A DNA stretch of 64,000 nucleotides from the NCBI GenBank assembly GCA_030540075.1, contig JAUNWX010000001.1:62001-126000 (forward strand). The letters are read 5' to 3'. This document shows, piece by piece, positions 26,742-36,077 of the stretch (positions within the stretch are counted from its first letter, which is position 1; the number at the start of each line of letters is the position of its first letter). Position numbers and translations under genes: made by a program. This stretch comes from Lachnospiraceae bacterium. GTDB taxonomy: Bacteria; Bacillota; Clostridia; Lachnospirales; Lachnospiraceae. The notes beneath the pieces were generated by a model. It was given only the letters and a program-made list of their open reading frames with translations, had not been told where the DNA came from and made no database searches.

Positions 26742-27605
26742 TTAAGCCTTATGTGCTGAACCGAATACAGCGATACGTGCCTTGCACTCCTCGATGATGG
26801 CCTCTGCACCCGGCTTCAGGAGCTTACGAGGATCGTAGCCCTTGCCCTGAAGATCCTTACCAGCCTCGATGTACGCTCTGGTTGCCTTTGCAAATACGAT
26901 CTGAAGCTCGGTATTTACATTGATCTTTGAAACGCCGAGAGAAATGGCCTTCTGAATCATCTCATCCGGGATACCGGAACCGCCGTGAAGAACCATCGGA
27001 AGATCCCCGATCTGCTCCTTGATCGCTGCGAGTACCTCGAAGTCGAGACCCTGCCAGTCTGCCGGATATACACCGTGGATATTGCCGATACCAGCTGCAA
27101 GGAAATCCACACCGAGATCTGCGATGCGCTTGCACTCTGCAGGATCTGCCTTCTCACCGGCAGAGGTAACACCATCCTCTACACCGCCGATACCGCCGAC
27201 CTCAGCCTCCAAGCTGCAGCCATGCTCGTGTGCGAGCTTTACGAGCTCCTTGGTCTTCTCTACGTTCTCGTCGATGTCATAGTGTGAACCATCGAACATA
27301 ACAGAAGTAAAGCCGGCCTCGATGCATGCCTTCGCTCCATCGTATGTGCCGTGGTCAAGGTGAAGTGCCACCGGAACGGTGATGCCGAGCTCCTCTACCA
27401 TCGCCTTTACCATCGCAGCGACGGTCTTAAAGCCGGTCATGTACTTGCCTGCACCCTCGGATACACCGAGGATCACCGGAGACTGTACCTCCTCGCAAGC
27501 GAGCAGTACAGACTTCGCCCACTCCAGATCGTTGATGTTGAAGTGTGGTACTGCATAGTGACCAGCCAGTGCCTTGTCAAGCATTCCCTTAGCGTTAACT
27601 AACAT
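26742..27605 (-). CDS. fba: Fructose-bisphosphate aldolase, class II
   Basis: 287 residues. Zinc-dependent cleavage of fructose 1,6-bisphosphate to the two triose phosphates. Marks: AVPHFNINDLEW at the N-terminus, LHLDHG with the zinc His and catalytic Asp, the second metal site EAEVGGIGG (Glu) and GIGNIHGVY (His), LHGGSG (His), and the NVNTELQ phosphate loop. AGGAGG stands before the ATG. A possible promoter (TTGTCT, 15-base spacer, TACAAT) lies upstream. It is away from the gap-pgk-tpi set, so glycolysis is split into two units here. Confidence 0.96.
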   Translation of the reverse strand: MLVNAKGMLDKALAGHYAVPHFNINDLEWAKSVLLACEEVQSPVILGVSEGAGKYMTGFKTVAAMVKAMVEELGITVPVALHLDHGTYDGAKACIEAGFTSVMFDGSHYDIDENVEKTKELVKLAHEHGCSLEAEVGGIGGVEDGVTSAGEKADPAECKRIADLGVDFLAAGIGNIHGVYPADWQGLDFEVLAAIKEQIGDLPMVLHGGSGIPDEMIQKAISLGVSKINVNTELQIVFAKATRAYIEAGKDLQGKGYDPRKLLKPGAEAIIEECKARIAVFGSAHKA

Positions 27606-27664
27606 TTTATTTCCTCCTATAAAATAGCATTTATAAACTATGTGAATATATTAACACAGTCCGC

Positions 27665-27691
27665 ATTGTATTTCTACAGAAACATAGACAA
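27665..27691 (-). promoter_or_regulatory. Possible fba promoter
   Basis: Minus strand TTGTCT and TACAAT with a short 15-base spacer, about 60 bases before fba. Box match is good, spacing is poor. Confidence 0.35.
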
Positions 27692-27783
27692 GCTGTAGCG
27701 CCTTTTCCATGTTTTCTGTACACACTTTCACTAAACACATCCCTGTCGTTCTCTCACCGGCACGATGCGCTCTCTGGAAAATC

Positions 27784-29265
27784 TCAGACAAAGAGGAAGT
27801 CCTCGACCATCTTCTTCATCTCGGAAGTCTCACAGACCTCGCTGTGACGGATCGCTGCGTTCCGTACCTCACGAATCGCACGTGGCTCCGGCACGCCGGA
27901 AATCTCCGAGAGCTGATCGATGACAGCAAACACATCCTGATCCTCCACATCGATGCCGAGGGCCTTCATCACATTCGGTGCAAACTTATACGGGCTTGCG
28001 GTCGATGCAATCACCGTCTTACGGGTATCGCCCGTCTTTTCAGCATACTGCTTATAGACGGCAGATGCAACTGCTGTATGCGGATCCAGTACATATCCGG
28101 CCTCTTCCTTCAGATCACGGATGGTCTGAAAGACCTCCGGCTCCTCTGCGAAGCCAGCGACGAAGTCTGCCATGAACTGACGCATATCGTCGCTCACCTC
28201 ATAGACACCCTTCGTACGAAGGTCCTCCATGAGCTGTGCGGTCTTTGCGCTGTCACAGCCGGTGCTGAGATAGATGAGACGCTCCAGGTTCGAGGAGATC
28301 AGGATATCCATCGACGGGCTGGAGGTCAGAATAAACGGACGGTTCCGGTTATACTCGCCGGTACCGAAGAAGTCCGTTAATACCTTATTTTCGTTGGATG
28401 CGCAGATCAGCTTCTCGATCGGCACACCCATGTGCTTCGCGAGATATGCTGCCAGGATATTACCGAAGTTTCCGGTCGGGACGCAGACATTGATCTTCTC
28501 ACCCTCTGCGACATCGCCGGCCTGCAGCATCTGGCCATAGGCATAGACATAGTAAACCACCTGCGGAACCAGACGGCCGATGTTGATGGAGTTCGCCGAG
28601 CTCAGCACGACGCCCTGCGCCTTCAGCTTCTGTGCGAATGCCTGATCATGGAAGATCTGCTTCACACCGGTCTGGGCATCATCGAAGTTGCCGCGGATCG
28701 CCGCTGCATGAGTATTCTTACCCAGCTCCGTGCGCATCTGCAGCTCCTGAAAACGGGAAACACCACCATACGGATAGAATACGATGATTTCCGTACCCGG
28801 TACATCCGCGAAGCCGGCCATCGCTGCCTTTCCGGTATCACCGGAGGTCGCGGTCAGGATCACGATACGATCCGTCACCTGATTCTTCCGTGCACTGGTC
28901 ACCATCAGGTGTGGGAGGATGGAAAGGGCCATATCCTTAAATGCGATGGTCTTTCCATGGAACAGCTCGAGGTACCATGCGCCGCCCTTCTTTACCAGCG
29001 GTGCGATCTTCGGATCCTCGAACTTCTCATCGTAGGCCGCACAGATACAGTGACGGAGCTCCTCCTCGGTGAAATCCGTGAAAAACTCCTTCATAATCTC
29101 ATACGCAAGATCCTGATATGAAAGCGTGCTTAATTCCGAAAGTGGCTTCGTAAGTACCGGCAGTTTCTCCGGCATGAAAAGACCACCATCTGACGCGAGA
29201 CCCTTCAGAATCGCCTCCGATGCGCGGAGTCCGTTCTCTCCCCCTCGGGTACTGTTGTAAAGCAT
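27784..29265 (-). CDS. thrC: Threonine synthase
   Basis: 493 residues, the long ThrC form. PLP enzyme that makes threonine from O-phosphohomoserine. Marks: N-terminal MLYNSTRG, ELFHGKTIAFKDMA with the PLP Lys, the TATSGDTGKAA phosphate-binding loop, FYPYGGVSRFQ, SANSINIGRLVPQ and VCVPTGNFGN. Start at MLYNS, with GGGAGG seven bases upstream. Homoserine is the shared branch point with metA elsewhere in the window. No clear terminator follows. Confidence 0.95.
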   Translation of the reverse strand: MLYNSTRGGENGLRASEAILKGLASDGGLFMPEKLPVLTKPLSELSTLSYQDLAYEIMKEFFTDFTEEELRHCICAAYDEKFEDPKIAPLVKKGGAWYLELFHGKTIAFKDMALSILPHLMVTSARKNQVTDRIVILTATSGDTGKAAMAGFADVPGTEIIVFYPYGGVSRFQELQMRTELGKNTHAAAIRGNFDDAQTGVKQIFHDQAFAQKLKAQGVVLSSANSINIGRLVPQVVYYVYAYGQMLQAGDVAEGEKINVCVPTGNFGNILAAYLAKHMGVPIEKLICASNENKVLTDFFGTGEYNRNRPFILTSSPSMDILISSNLERLIYLSTGCDSAKTAQLMEDLRTKGVYEVSDDMRQFMADFVAGFAEEPEVFQTIRDLKEEAGYVLDPHTAVASAVYKQYAEKTGDTRKTVIASTASPYKFAPNVMKALGIDVEDQDVFAVIDQLSEISGVPEPRAIREVRNAAIRHSEVCETSEMKKMVEDFLFV

Positions 29266-29350
29266 GCGGCTACCTCCCATTTTTCATGTACGTGTACGTT
29301 TAAGTCTCTGCTTCTATCCTTCATCGGTCGACCTCGACCGTGATGGGCTG

Positions 29351-29980
29351 TTATTCGGCTCCGTTCTCCGGTGTATCGAGAATCTTCTGAATCTTCGTAC
29401 GCATGAGATCGAAGGCGACATCGTTCATACCACTGTTGATGACGATGTCCGCGAGTGCTTTCGTCGGCTCGACATACAGATAGTGCATCGGTTTCACCGT
29501 CGTCAGATACTGCTCGGAGATATCTTCGACATGACGGCCACGCTCCTTCACATCACGGATGATGCGGCGGATGATACGCTCATCTGCATCGGCTTCCACA
29601 TAGATTTTGATATCGAAAAGAGAACGAAGCTCCGGATTCTCGAGGACGAGAATGCCCTCGATGATGATGATTCTGCTCGGTCGGAGCTCGACCGTCTCCT
29701 GCGAACGGTTATGCTCTGCATAGTTATACACCGGGCACTGTACGCTCTCACCGCGACGAAGCGCCTTCAGGTGAGCGATCAGAAGATCCGTTTCGAAGGC
29801 ATCCGGATGATCATAGTTCACCTTCTGCCGCACCTCGAACGGGATACCATCGTTCGAGCGATAATAATTGTCATGATAAATGACGGTGACCTGGTCACCG
29901 AATTCCTTCTTCAGACGATTTGTAAAGGTTGACTTGCCGGAGCCTGAACCACCGGCGATACCGATCATGATACAGTTCAT
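29351..29980 (-). CDS. udk: Uridine kinase
   Basis: 209 residues. Phosphorylates uridine and cytidine to UMP/CMP in pyrimidine salvage. P-loop GIAGGSGSGKST at about 7-18, substrate motifs YHDNYYRS and NYDHPDAFETD, the VYNYAEHNRS stretch, and the EGILVLENPELR Walker-B-like strand. The overall length and motif order match Udk. Its 36-base distance from the VanZ-like gene suggests co-transcription. A palindrome CGGTCGA-CC-TCGACCG follows its stop (about 29325-29340) without a U-run. Confidence 0.94.
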   Translation of the reverse strand: MNCIMIGIAGGSGSGKSTFTNRLKKEFGDQVTVIYHDNYYRSNDGIPFEVRQKVNYDHPDAFETDLLIAHLKALRRGESVQCPVYNYAEHNRSQETVELRPSRIIIIEGILVLENPELRSLFDIKIYVEADADERIIRRIIRDVKERGRHVEDISEQYLTTVKPMHYLYVEPTKALADIVINSGMNDVAFDLMRTKIQKILDTPENGAE

Positions 29981-30016
29981 CTTTCACCTCTTACATCCGA
30001 TTTCAATAGATAACAT

Positions 30017-30562
30017 TTAAGCATAAACAGACCTCGTTTTCAAGAATTGCTTGATGTGCATAAAAAGAGAAACAATCGCGATGCCGAGCAGCACCCCGCT
30101 GCTGTCAATGAGCACATCGCTCACCCGCCCGGCACGTCCCGGCACAAACAGCTGATGAAACTCATCACTCGCTGCATAGAGTACGCCGAGTGGAAAAGCA
30201 GTACAGAGCAGCTTTTTCCGCTTCGGTACGGCACTCAGCGACAGCACACTCAGGCTGTACAGTATGCCGAGGACCGTATACTCACTGGCATGGGCGAGCT
30301 TCCGCACCGGATAGTCGATCTGCATCGCGAGTGCCCGCTGCTCTGCTGCCGTCCAGTCACGATAGCCCGGAACCACTAGCTCTGCCACGAGCGTACCGGC
30401 CCGCAGACTGGTCTCCGTCGACGTATCCGCGTTCTGCTGCGACATCATAAAAATAAACATCATCCACAGGAGGCTCAGCAGGAAGCAGACACGTGCTGCT
30501 TTCCGACGCCTCCGCTCCGGATCCCGTATTCTGTTTTCCGTGATATCCACCACTTCTTTCAT
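30017..30562 (-). CDS. VanZ-family membrane protein
   Basis: 181 residues, four membrane segments. VanZ signatures are RKLAHASEYTVLG and the strongly conserved DEFHQLFVPGRAGRVSDVLIDSSG, followed by a final helix. VanZ gives low-level teicoplanin resistance in one system, but most members have unknown roles. The N-terminus is strongly basic (RDPERRRRKAAR). It lies 107 bases after the ABC permease gene and a VanRS-like pair is in the same run, but no vanHAX genes are present. Confidence 0.88.
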   Translation of the reverse strand: MKEVVDITENRIRDPERRRRKAARVCFLLSLLWMMFIFMMSQQNADTSTETSLRAGTLVAELVVPGYRDWTAAEQRALAMQIDYPVRKLAHASEYTVLGILYSLSVLSLSAVPKRKKLLCTAFPLGVLYAASDEFHQLFVPGRAGRVSDVLIDSSGVLLGIAIVSLFMHIKQFLKTRSVYA

Positions 30563-30669
30563 TCTGCTCTTTTCTGTCTCCTATTGCTGTCGATCCTGTA
30601 TACCATGTACGGAAGGCCGGCTGCGCGTCCGAAGCATCATGGCATATTCTGTCCTTACCGTTCTTTCAT

Positions 30670-31386
30670 CTATGCTTTCCGGCGCACCGGATGCGGCTTC
30701 AGCTGTCGCATGCTGAAGCAGAGTGCCAGAAGCGAAAGAAGCATGAGAAGCAGCAGGGCGATGATATACGCCTGCACGCCGCCGATGCCGAAGCGTCCAC
30801 GGAAATGAACGAGCAGCAGGGCCGCCAGGATACAGAGCGTCATGCCGGCATACGACACCAGAGTAGCCGCCGTCGGGATATAAATACTGACGCTGACGAG
30901 GATGCCGATGCTCGTGGACAGCATCGCGCATACGAAGGCCGTGAGCAGATACATCAGGATATCGAAGAAGGTAATGCCACCATAGATGTATACGGTTGCG
31001 AAGATTGGAAGCGCCGTCGCGACGAGCAACATCAGTGTACTCATCACACTCATCAGCTTACCGATAATGATATCCGCCGGTGTCAGCTGGGTCGTCAGCA
31101 GAAGGCCCAGTGAACGCTGGTCCCGCTCGCTGGCGACCGAGGAAGCGGCCAGTGCCGGTGCAATCAGAATCACGAGCAGAAGCTCCACCAGCGCCGCGAT
31201 ATAGTAGATGCGCAGGAAGCTTCGATACGCGATCTCCCCCGTCAGCTCCGCCGTCGAGACGATATAAAACAGATTAATCAGAATCAGGATGCTCAGTCCC
31301 CCGTTCAGGAGTGTCACAAGCAGCGGAAGCGTCAGACTACGTGCGTTGATGATCTCATCCCTCCGGAAAATCGGATTCAGCTTCAT
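30670..31386 (-). CDS. ABC-2-type transporter permease
   Basis: 238 residues, six membrane segments, with the SERDQRSLGLLLTTQLTPADIIIGKLMS loop that is typical of NatB/ABC-2 permeases, in the first cytosolic loop. It overlaps the upstream ATPase gene by 32 bases in a different frame, so the two are coupled and form one exporter. Together with the large protein at 32375-34918 it looks like a three-part ABC system. Substrate unknown. Confidence 0.88.
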   Translation of the reverse strand: MKLNPIFRRDEIINARSLTLPLLVTLLNGGLSILILINLFYIVSTAELTGEIAYRSFLRIYYIAALVELLLVILIAPALAASSVASERDQRSLGLLLTTQLTPADIIIGKLMSVMSTLMLLVATALPIFATVYIYGGITFFDILMYLLTAFVCAMLSTSIGILVSVSIYIPTAATLVSYAGMTLCILAALLLVHFRGRFGIGGVQAYIIALLLLMLLSLLALCFSMRQLKPHPVRRKA

Positions 31387-32326
31387 AGTACGTCACCCTC
31401 CTTTCTTCATGTGCACCGGTCAGCTGCAGGAAAAGAGATTCCAGGTCACCCTTCTCCCGATGGAATCCACGTACCGGCACGCCGGCCTCGATCAGCCGGC
31501 GGAGCAGCGCCGATTCATCCTTCTGTGTACCCGCATACGTAATCAGCAGATTCTTATCCCGGATACTGATGGATCTCACCAGACGATCATGCTTCAGTGT
31601 CTGCATCGCCGAACTCAGATTTCCTGCGATGCTGATGATGATCGGATTCGACGCATCCACCCGATCCAGCACCTCATGGATTTTTCCTTCCATGACCAGA
31701 CGCCCACGGTCGAGGATGCCGATATCCGTACATAGGTCCGAAATCTCCGTCAGTGTACGTGAGCTGATCAGGAGGGTCTTTCCGGAATCCGCGAGGCTCG
31801 CAAGGATCTGCCGGAACTCGAAACGCGTCGCCGGATCCAGGTCGGCTGTCGGCTCATCCATGACGAGGATCTTCGGGTCATGAATCAGCGCACGTGCGAG
31901 GCTCAGCTTCTGCTGCATTCCCCGGCTCAGCGAATCCATAAACTGTCCCTGGCGGTCACGTAAGCCGACGAGATCGAGCAGCATCTGAATCTGCCGCTTC
32001 ATCTTCACACCGGACAGATCATAGCAGTCCGCGAAAAAGTCCATATACTCCGATACACGAAGATTCGGATAGGCGCCGATACGATCCGGCACATATCCGA
32101 TGCGGCGCTTCAGGCGACGTACATCCGCTCCTGCTTCCATATCATCGATCAGGATCTGACCGCTGTCCGGATATACGAGTCCGAGCAGCATACGAAGTGC
32201 CGTAGTTTTCCCGGCACCATTCGGTCCGACGAGTGCATACAGTGCGCCATCCTCCACATGCATCGTAAGCCCGTCGAGCGCTGTCACATGACCGTAGTTC
32301 TTTGTTACATTTTCAAAAGAAATCAT
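31355..32326 (-). CDS. ABC transporter ATPase (NatA/CcmA type)
   Basis: 323 residues. Walker A GPNGAGKTT at about 34-42, Q-loop region RIGYVPDRIGAYPNL, signature LSRGMQQKLSLARAL, Walker B KILVMDEPTADLDP, and the switch position is ISSRTLTE, where the usual His is absent. The last 100 residues form the regulatory tail seen in drug and bacitracin exporters. Partner of the overlapping permease. The missing switch His is odd and could lower ATPase rate. Confidence 0.92.
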   Translation of the reverse strand: MISFENVTKNYGHVTALDGLTMHVEDGALYALVGPNGAGKTTALRMLLGLVYPDSGQILIDDMEAGADVRRLKRRIGYVPDRIGAYPNLRVSEYMDFFADCYDLSGVKMKRQIQMLLDLVGLRDRQGQFMDSLSRGMQQKLSLARALIHDPKILVMDEPTADLDPATRFEFRQILASLADSGKTLLISSRTLTEISDLCTDIGILDRGRLVMEGKIHEVLDRVDASNPIIISIAGNLSSAMQTLKHDRLVRSISIRDKNLLITYAGTQKDESALLRRLIEAGVPVRGFHREKGDLESLFLQLTGAHEERRVTYYEAESDFPEG

Positions 32327-32374
32327 GGATACGCTCCTTTCTCATCTGTGACTAAATCCTATACGGATTCTTTC

Positions 32375-34918
32375 TCATCCGATGCCGGGTTCTGTTTCCT
32401 CCGGTACGCTGTCCTCCCCGATGTACCCGGACGCCTCAAGCTCTGCCGCATCGATCATCTCCACCGGCTTTTCCTCTGCATTCCGTGCCGTCACAGTCAG
32501 CATCGGGAGATAACACCGTTCATCAATGCCCGCATTCTCCTCACTCGAGGTATAGCGCACAATAAGCACATTATCCTCATCGAGGTAGCTGTCCAGCTGT
32601 GCCCGTGTCAGCACACCGTTTCCGATATCGATGACATCGAAACCACCCGTCGTATAATTATAGAAGCTCATGCTGCCACGGAACGGACGCACGCTGCCGA
32701 TCGACTTCGCATCCCCTGCATCATCCGCCGAAAGGCTCTCGATCGTAAGACTCGTGATGTCACTGCCCTCGCCGAGATGGTACTCGAGCGTCGTCGGCCA
32801 TGCACTCGCGACCGTATTCTCCGTTGCATCATAATCACCCGACTGAATCTTAGGATCCGTCGACAGCGCACTGTAGCTGTAGACATCCCCCACACGGGTA
32901 CTGAATGGCAGTGAGGAAACCACCATCGTAAAGCCATAGCTGTCGATATCCGTCTGCTCTGTGAAATCCAGCGGCTGCTTCTCCGAATTCTCCTCCCGGA
33001 CGCAGCCGACGATGCGCGCATCACTGAAATAACCGCTCAGGCTGTTCGTCAGATAGTAGCGAAGCAGGCCCTGCCAGGTTCCACTGGTGACACTGGCGGC
33101 GATTTTCCGACTGTCGCCCACCGGCACATTGACCGCCTCACAGTGTCCGAGGTCAATGCTGGCACCGGCATCCAGGCGTCCGATCCGGATCACCTTTCCA
33201 TAGATCAGCAGTGCCGCATCGCTGAGATCATAGGCCGTACCGTTTGTAAGCGTACCGTGCACACTGCCATCCGCAAAATGAATATCCGACTGGAAGCTCC
33301 CATCGGCGTTCGGCATGTTGTTGTGAAGCTCGAAGTAGCGGGCGGCAAACGGTGCCGCATTCTGAATCGTGATTGTCTTTTTCTCACGACCGTTATCGAT
33401 GCTCGTATGGCTTACATAATCCTCCGAGGAAAGAAGACCCTGGATATCGCCTGTAAAATCGGCGCCCTTCAGAATCGGGTATACATCGTACTCGGTCTTC
33501 ACCGGAAGCTCATAGCTTCGGAAGTATGGCGAGCGCAGATTCAGATAATCCGTCTCATCGACACTGTCCGCCGAGATGTTTTTCAGGCGGACACAGGTCA
33601 GGAACGGACCCATGAAACGTGTACCGAGTCCCATGACATAGACAAGGATGATCGTCATCGCCGTCACCAGTAGAACACCCGGACGGTACATCCGAAGGAC
33701 CTCCCGTTCACGCATGAAAAAGTAGAGTCCCGGGCCGATCAGAAGCACATAGGCAGCGAGGATAACAGCATAGAGGATCGGCTGCGGCACCTTTCGGAGA
33801 TCGCTCAGATTCATAAGCTCCTGTACATTCCAGTAGCGGGCGAGACTCCGCTCCGAAGCCGTGACGGAAAGATTTTCGAGACGCGTTTTCCCGAGAATTG
33901 CAGAAAAGAGCTGATCGATGTATCCACTCTGATCTGTGGCAAAACGCGTGAGGTCACAGAAATCATAGCCGCTGATGGCGACGATGCCCGCCCCCTCCGA
34001 GACCTCTGAAACGATCGGCACACCATCGGAAAGCATGACCTCCTGGCCACCTTTGATATGAACCGGGGAGGCCGTCAGTGACAGTAGGGTCGAATTCTCG
34101 TCCTCATGGTACGTAGTCCCCATCTCAAGACTCATCTCCGCCGGCTGAAGTGCCGTTCGAAGATACGCTGCGTAGTACGGGCTCAGGGCATCCTCCCCGC
34201 GCGCACCCGTTCCCAGCAGCAGGATACCGCCATCCCGCACCCACTGTGCGATGACCTCTGCCTCGTTCTTGCGTATGTTCTTCATCGAAAAATCAGAAAT
34301 CAGAAGAACATCCAGCTGATCGAGCTCATTCTCCGAATCCGGCAGATCATCGACCGGCAGAATCACACTCCTGGTTCGGAGAATACCGTTATTGATCCCC
34401 ACATCATTCAGATAGCTGAGCGCCTCCGGATGATCGGAGATGATCCCGATGATGAGCTCGGCATCCGAGCCTGCAACATCGAGGCCGATACGCCGGGAGC
34501 CCAGCGTATGCCCCTCCCGGTCCTCCGCGGTCACCAGCAGCTGGCTGATACCGGAGCTGAGTGACACCGTCACATTCAGCGTATCCGAGGAACCACCCTC
34601 GACGATTTTCTGATAGCGGTACTCATAGACACTGTCCTCCGACTCAACCATGTAGACATGGATATAGCCGGAGAAGGTGCTCTCCTGATGGTTTTCAATC
34701 CCGATGCTGAGGGGCAGCCGCCGACCGGCCTTCGCCGTGTTCTGGTAACCATAGGTCACCGAAAGGTCGACCGTATCCGCATAGCCACGCATCGAAAACA
34801 GAAGCAGCAGGCAGAGCAGGGTCAGCAGGAACCACAGCCCCCGGCCGATACTGCGGAAGCCCGATCGACGATATGAAATTCGCTGCATCGACATACTTCG
34901 CTTATATCCGGAACTCAA
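32375..34918 (-). CDS. Large membrane-anchored protein of an ABC exporter operon
   Basis: 847 residues. A signal-anchor at about 27-48 is followed by a beta-rich extracellular domain, then a Rossmann/GATase-like piece (QLDVLLISDFSM, IAQWVRDGGILLLGTGARGE) as in proteins paired with ABC-2 systems, two membrane helices at about 385-440, and a second long extracellular domain. The TTG start overlaps the kinase stop (TTGA) with GGGGAG eight bases upstream; an ATG at 34894 is the alternative. Ends 48 bases before the ATPase gene. Function unknown; probably part of an envelope-stress export system controlled by the adjacent two-component pair. Confidence 0.75.
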   Translation of the reverse strand: MSSGYKRSMSMQRISYRRSGFRSIGRGLWFLLTLLCLLLLFSMRGYADTVDLSVTYGYQNTAKAGRRLPLSIGIENHQESTFSGYIHVYMVESEDSVYEYRYQKIVEGGSSDTLNVTVSLSSGISQLLVTAEDREGHTLGSRRIGLDVAGSDAELIIGIISDHPEALSYLNDVGINNGILRTRSVILPVDDLPDSENELDQLDVLLISDFSMKNIRKNEAEVIAQWVRDGGILLLGTGARGEDALSPYYAAYLRTALQPAEMSLEMGTTYHEDENSTLLSLTASPVHIKGGQEVMLSDGVPIVSEVSEGAGIVAISGYDFCDLTRFATDQSGYIDQLFSAILGKTRLENLSVTASERSLARYWNVQELMNLSDLRKVPQPILYAVILAAYVLLIGPGLYFFMREREVLRMYRPGVLLVTAMTIILVYVMGLGTRFMGPFLTCVRLKNISADSVDETDYLNLRSPYFRSYELPVKTEYDVYPILKGADFTGDIQGLLSSEDYVSHTSIDNGREKKTITIQNAAPFAARYFELHNNMPNADGSFQSDIHFADGSVHGTLTNGTAYDLSDAALLIYGKVIRIGRLDAGASIDLGHCEAVNVPVGDSRKIAASVTSGTWQGLLRYYLTNSLSGYFSDARIVGCVREENSEKQPLDFTEQTDIDSYGFTMVVSSLPFSTRVGDVYSYSALSTDPKIQSGDYDATENTVASAWPTTLEYHLGEGSDITSLTIESLSADDAGDAKSIGSVRPFRGSMSFYNYTTGGFDVIDIGNGVLTRAQLDSYLDEDNVLIVRYTSSEENAGIDERCYLPMLTVTARNAEEKPVEMIDAAELEASGYIGEDSVPEETEPGIG

Positions 34919-36066
34919 AATGTTCTCTCCCCATCAAAATGAATCTTCAGTCGGACAGTGAAGACAGTTCCCGAAAGATCCGAGGAAACCGACACCGTAC
35001 CATGATGCATATCGGCGATGTTCTTGACGATGGCCAGGCCGAGGCCCGTTCCACCGGGACCGGACGCGTTCGTCCGGCTGTGATCCGTCCGGTAAAAGCG
35101 GTCAAAAATCAGTGGCAGCTCATTTTCCGGAATCACATAACCGTAATTCACGATTTTGATCGTCACGATCTCCCGGTCCGCCCGGAGGCTGACCCGGACA
35201 CGCTTTCCTTCCTTACCGTACTTGATGGCATTGCCGATCAGATTATCGAAAAGTCGCGCCAGCAGATCACCATCGGCTTCGATGATCTGCGACTTCCGGT
35301 TCGATACGAAATCATAGCTGAGACCGTTCTTCTGAAAATTCGGATAGCTCTCCTCGAGAAGCTGTGCCAGCAGCTCGACGATATCCACCTTCGTCACGTT
35401 CATATTGATTTTTCCATAGGAAAGCTTCGTGAAGCCGAACAGCTCCTCGATCAGCTTCTGAAGGCGCACCGACTTGTTGTAGGCGATATCCAGATACTTC
35501 TGCTGCATCTCCGGTGAGAGCTTCTGATTCTTCCGAAGCAGCTCGAGATAACCGAGGATGGAGGTCAGCGGCGTTCGAAGATCATGCGCGACATTGGTAA
35601 TCAGGTCCGTTTTCGACTGTTCTGATGTCCGCTCCTTATCGATAAGCTCCTGGATATCCTCCTCCATGCGATTCAGATTCTCCGCGATATCGGTAAGCTC
35701 GCCCTCGCCTTCCAGCTCCAGGCGGGTACTGAGATCGCCCTCGGAAATCTGCTTCACCGCATGGGCGATCGTCTCGATATCCCGTGCCATCTTTCGCTGC
35801 AGGAGCAGGAAGATCAGTGAGAATATGAGAATTCCGAGCAACACAAAAAGCAGGACACTGATGGTCGAGCCGAGCGCGAAGCGCTGCAGAGCCTGAGAAT
35901 CGTTTCCTGTCTGATATAGAAAGCTGGTGATGGCGGTGAGATTCGTGATGAGAAACACGAGGATGATGATCGTAATCACCGACGCGATGCCGATATGTGC
36001 CATCAGCTGCATCATATAGCCATGCCCATGGGTATGATTTTTCTGCTCGTTCTTATCTTTTTCCAA
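34915..36066 (-). CDS. Sensor histidine kinase, VanS-like
   Basis: 383 residues. Two membrane helices at about 22-46 and 66-90 with a very short external loop of about 20 residues, so it likely senses the membrane or a partner protein; HAMP (ARDIETIAHAVKQISEGDLSTRL), HisKA with NVAHDLRTPLTS, and HATPase_c with NLIGNAIKYG, DRFYRTD and GGTGLGLAIVKNI. The short intramembrane loop is typical of kinases that guard ABC exporters. It follows the response regulator by 11 bases and overlaps the next gene. Confidence 0.93.
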   Translation of the reverse strand: MEKDKNEQKNHTHGHGYMMQLMAHIGIASVITIIILVFLITNLTAITSFLYQTGNDSQALQRFALGSTISVLLFVLLGILIFSLIFLLLQRKMARDIETIAHAVKQISEGDLSTRLELEGEGELTDIAENLNRMEEDIQELIDKERTSEQSKTDLITNVAHDLRTPLTSILGYLELLRKNQKLSPEMQQKYLDIAYNKSVRLQKLIEELFGFTKLSYGKINMNVTKVDIVELLAQLLEESYPNFQKNGLSYDFVSNRKSQIIEADGDLLARLFDNLIGNAIKYGKEGKRVRVSLRADREIVTIKIVNYGYVIPENELPLIFDRFYRTDHSRTNASGPGGTGLGLAIVKNIADMHHGTVSVSSDLSGTVFTVRLKIHFDGERTF

Positions 36067-36077
36067 GGTCGTGATGC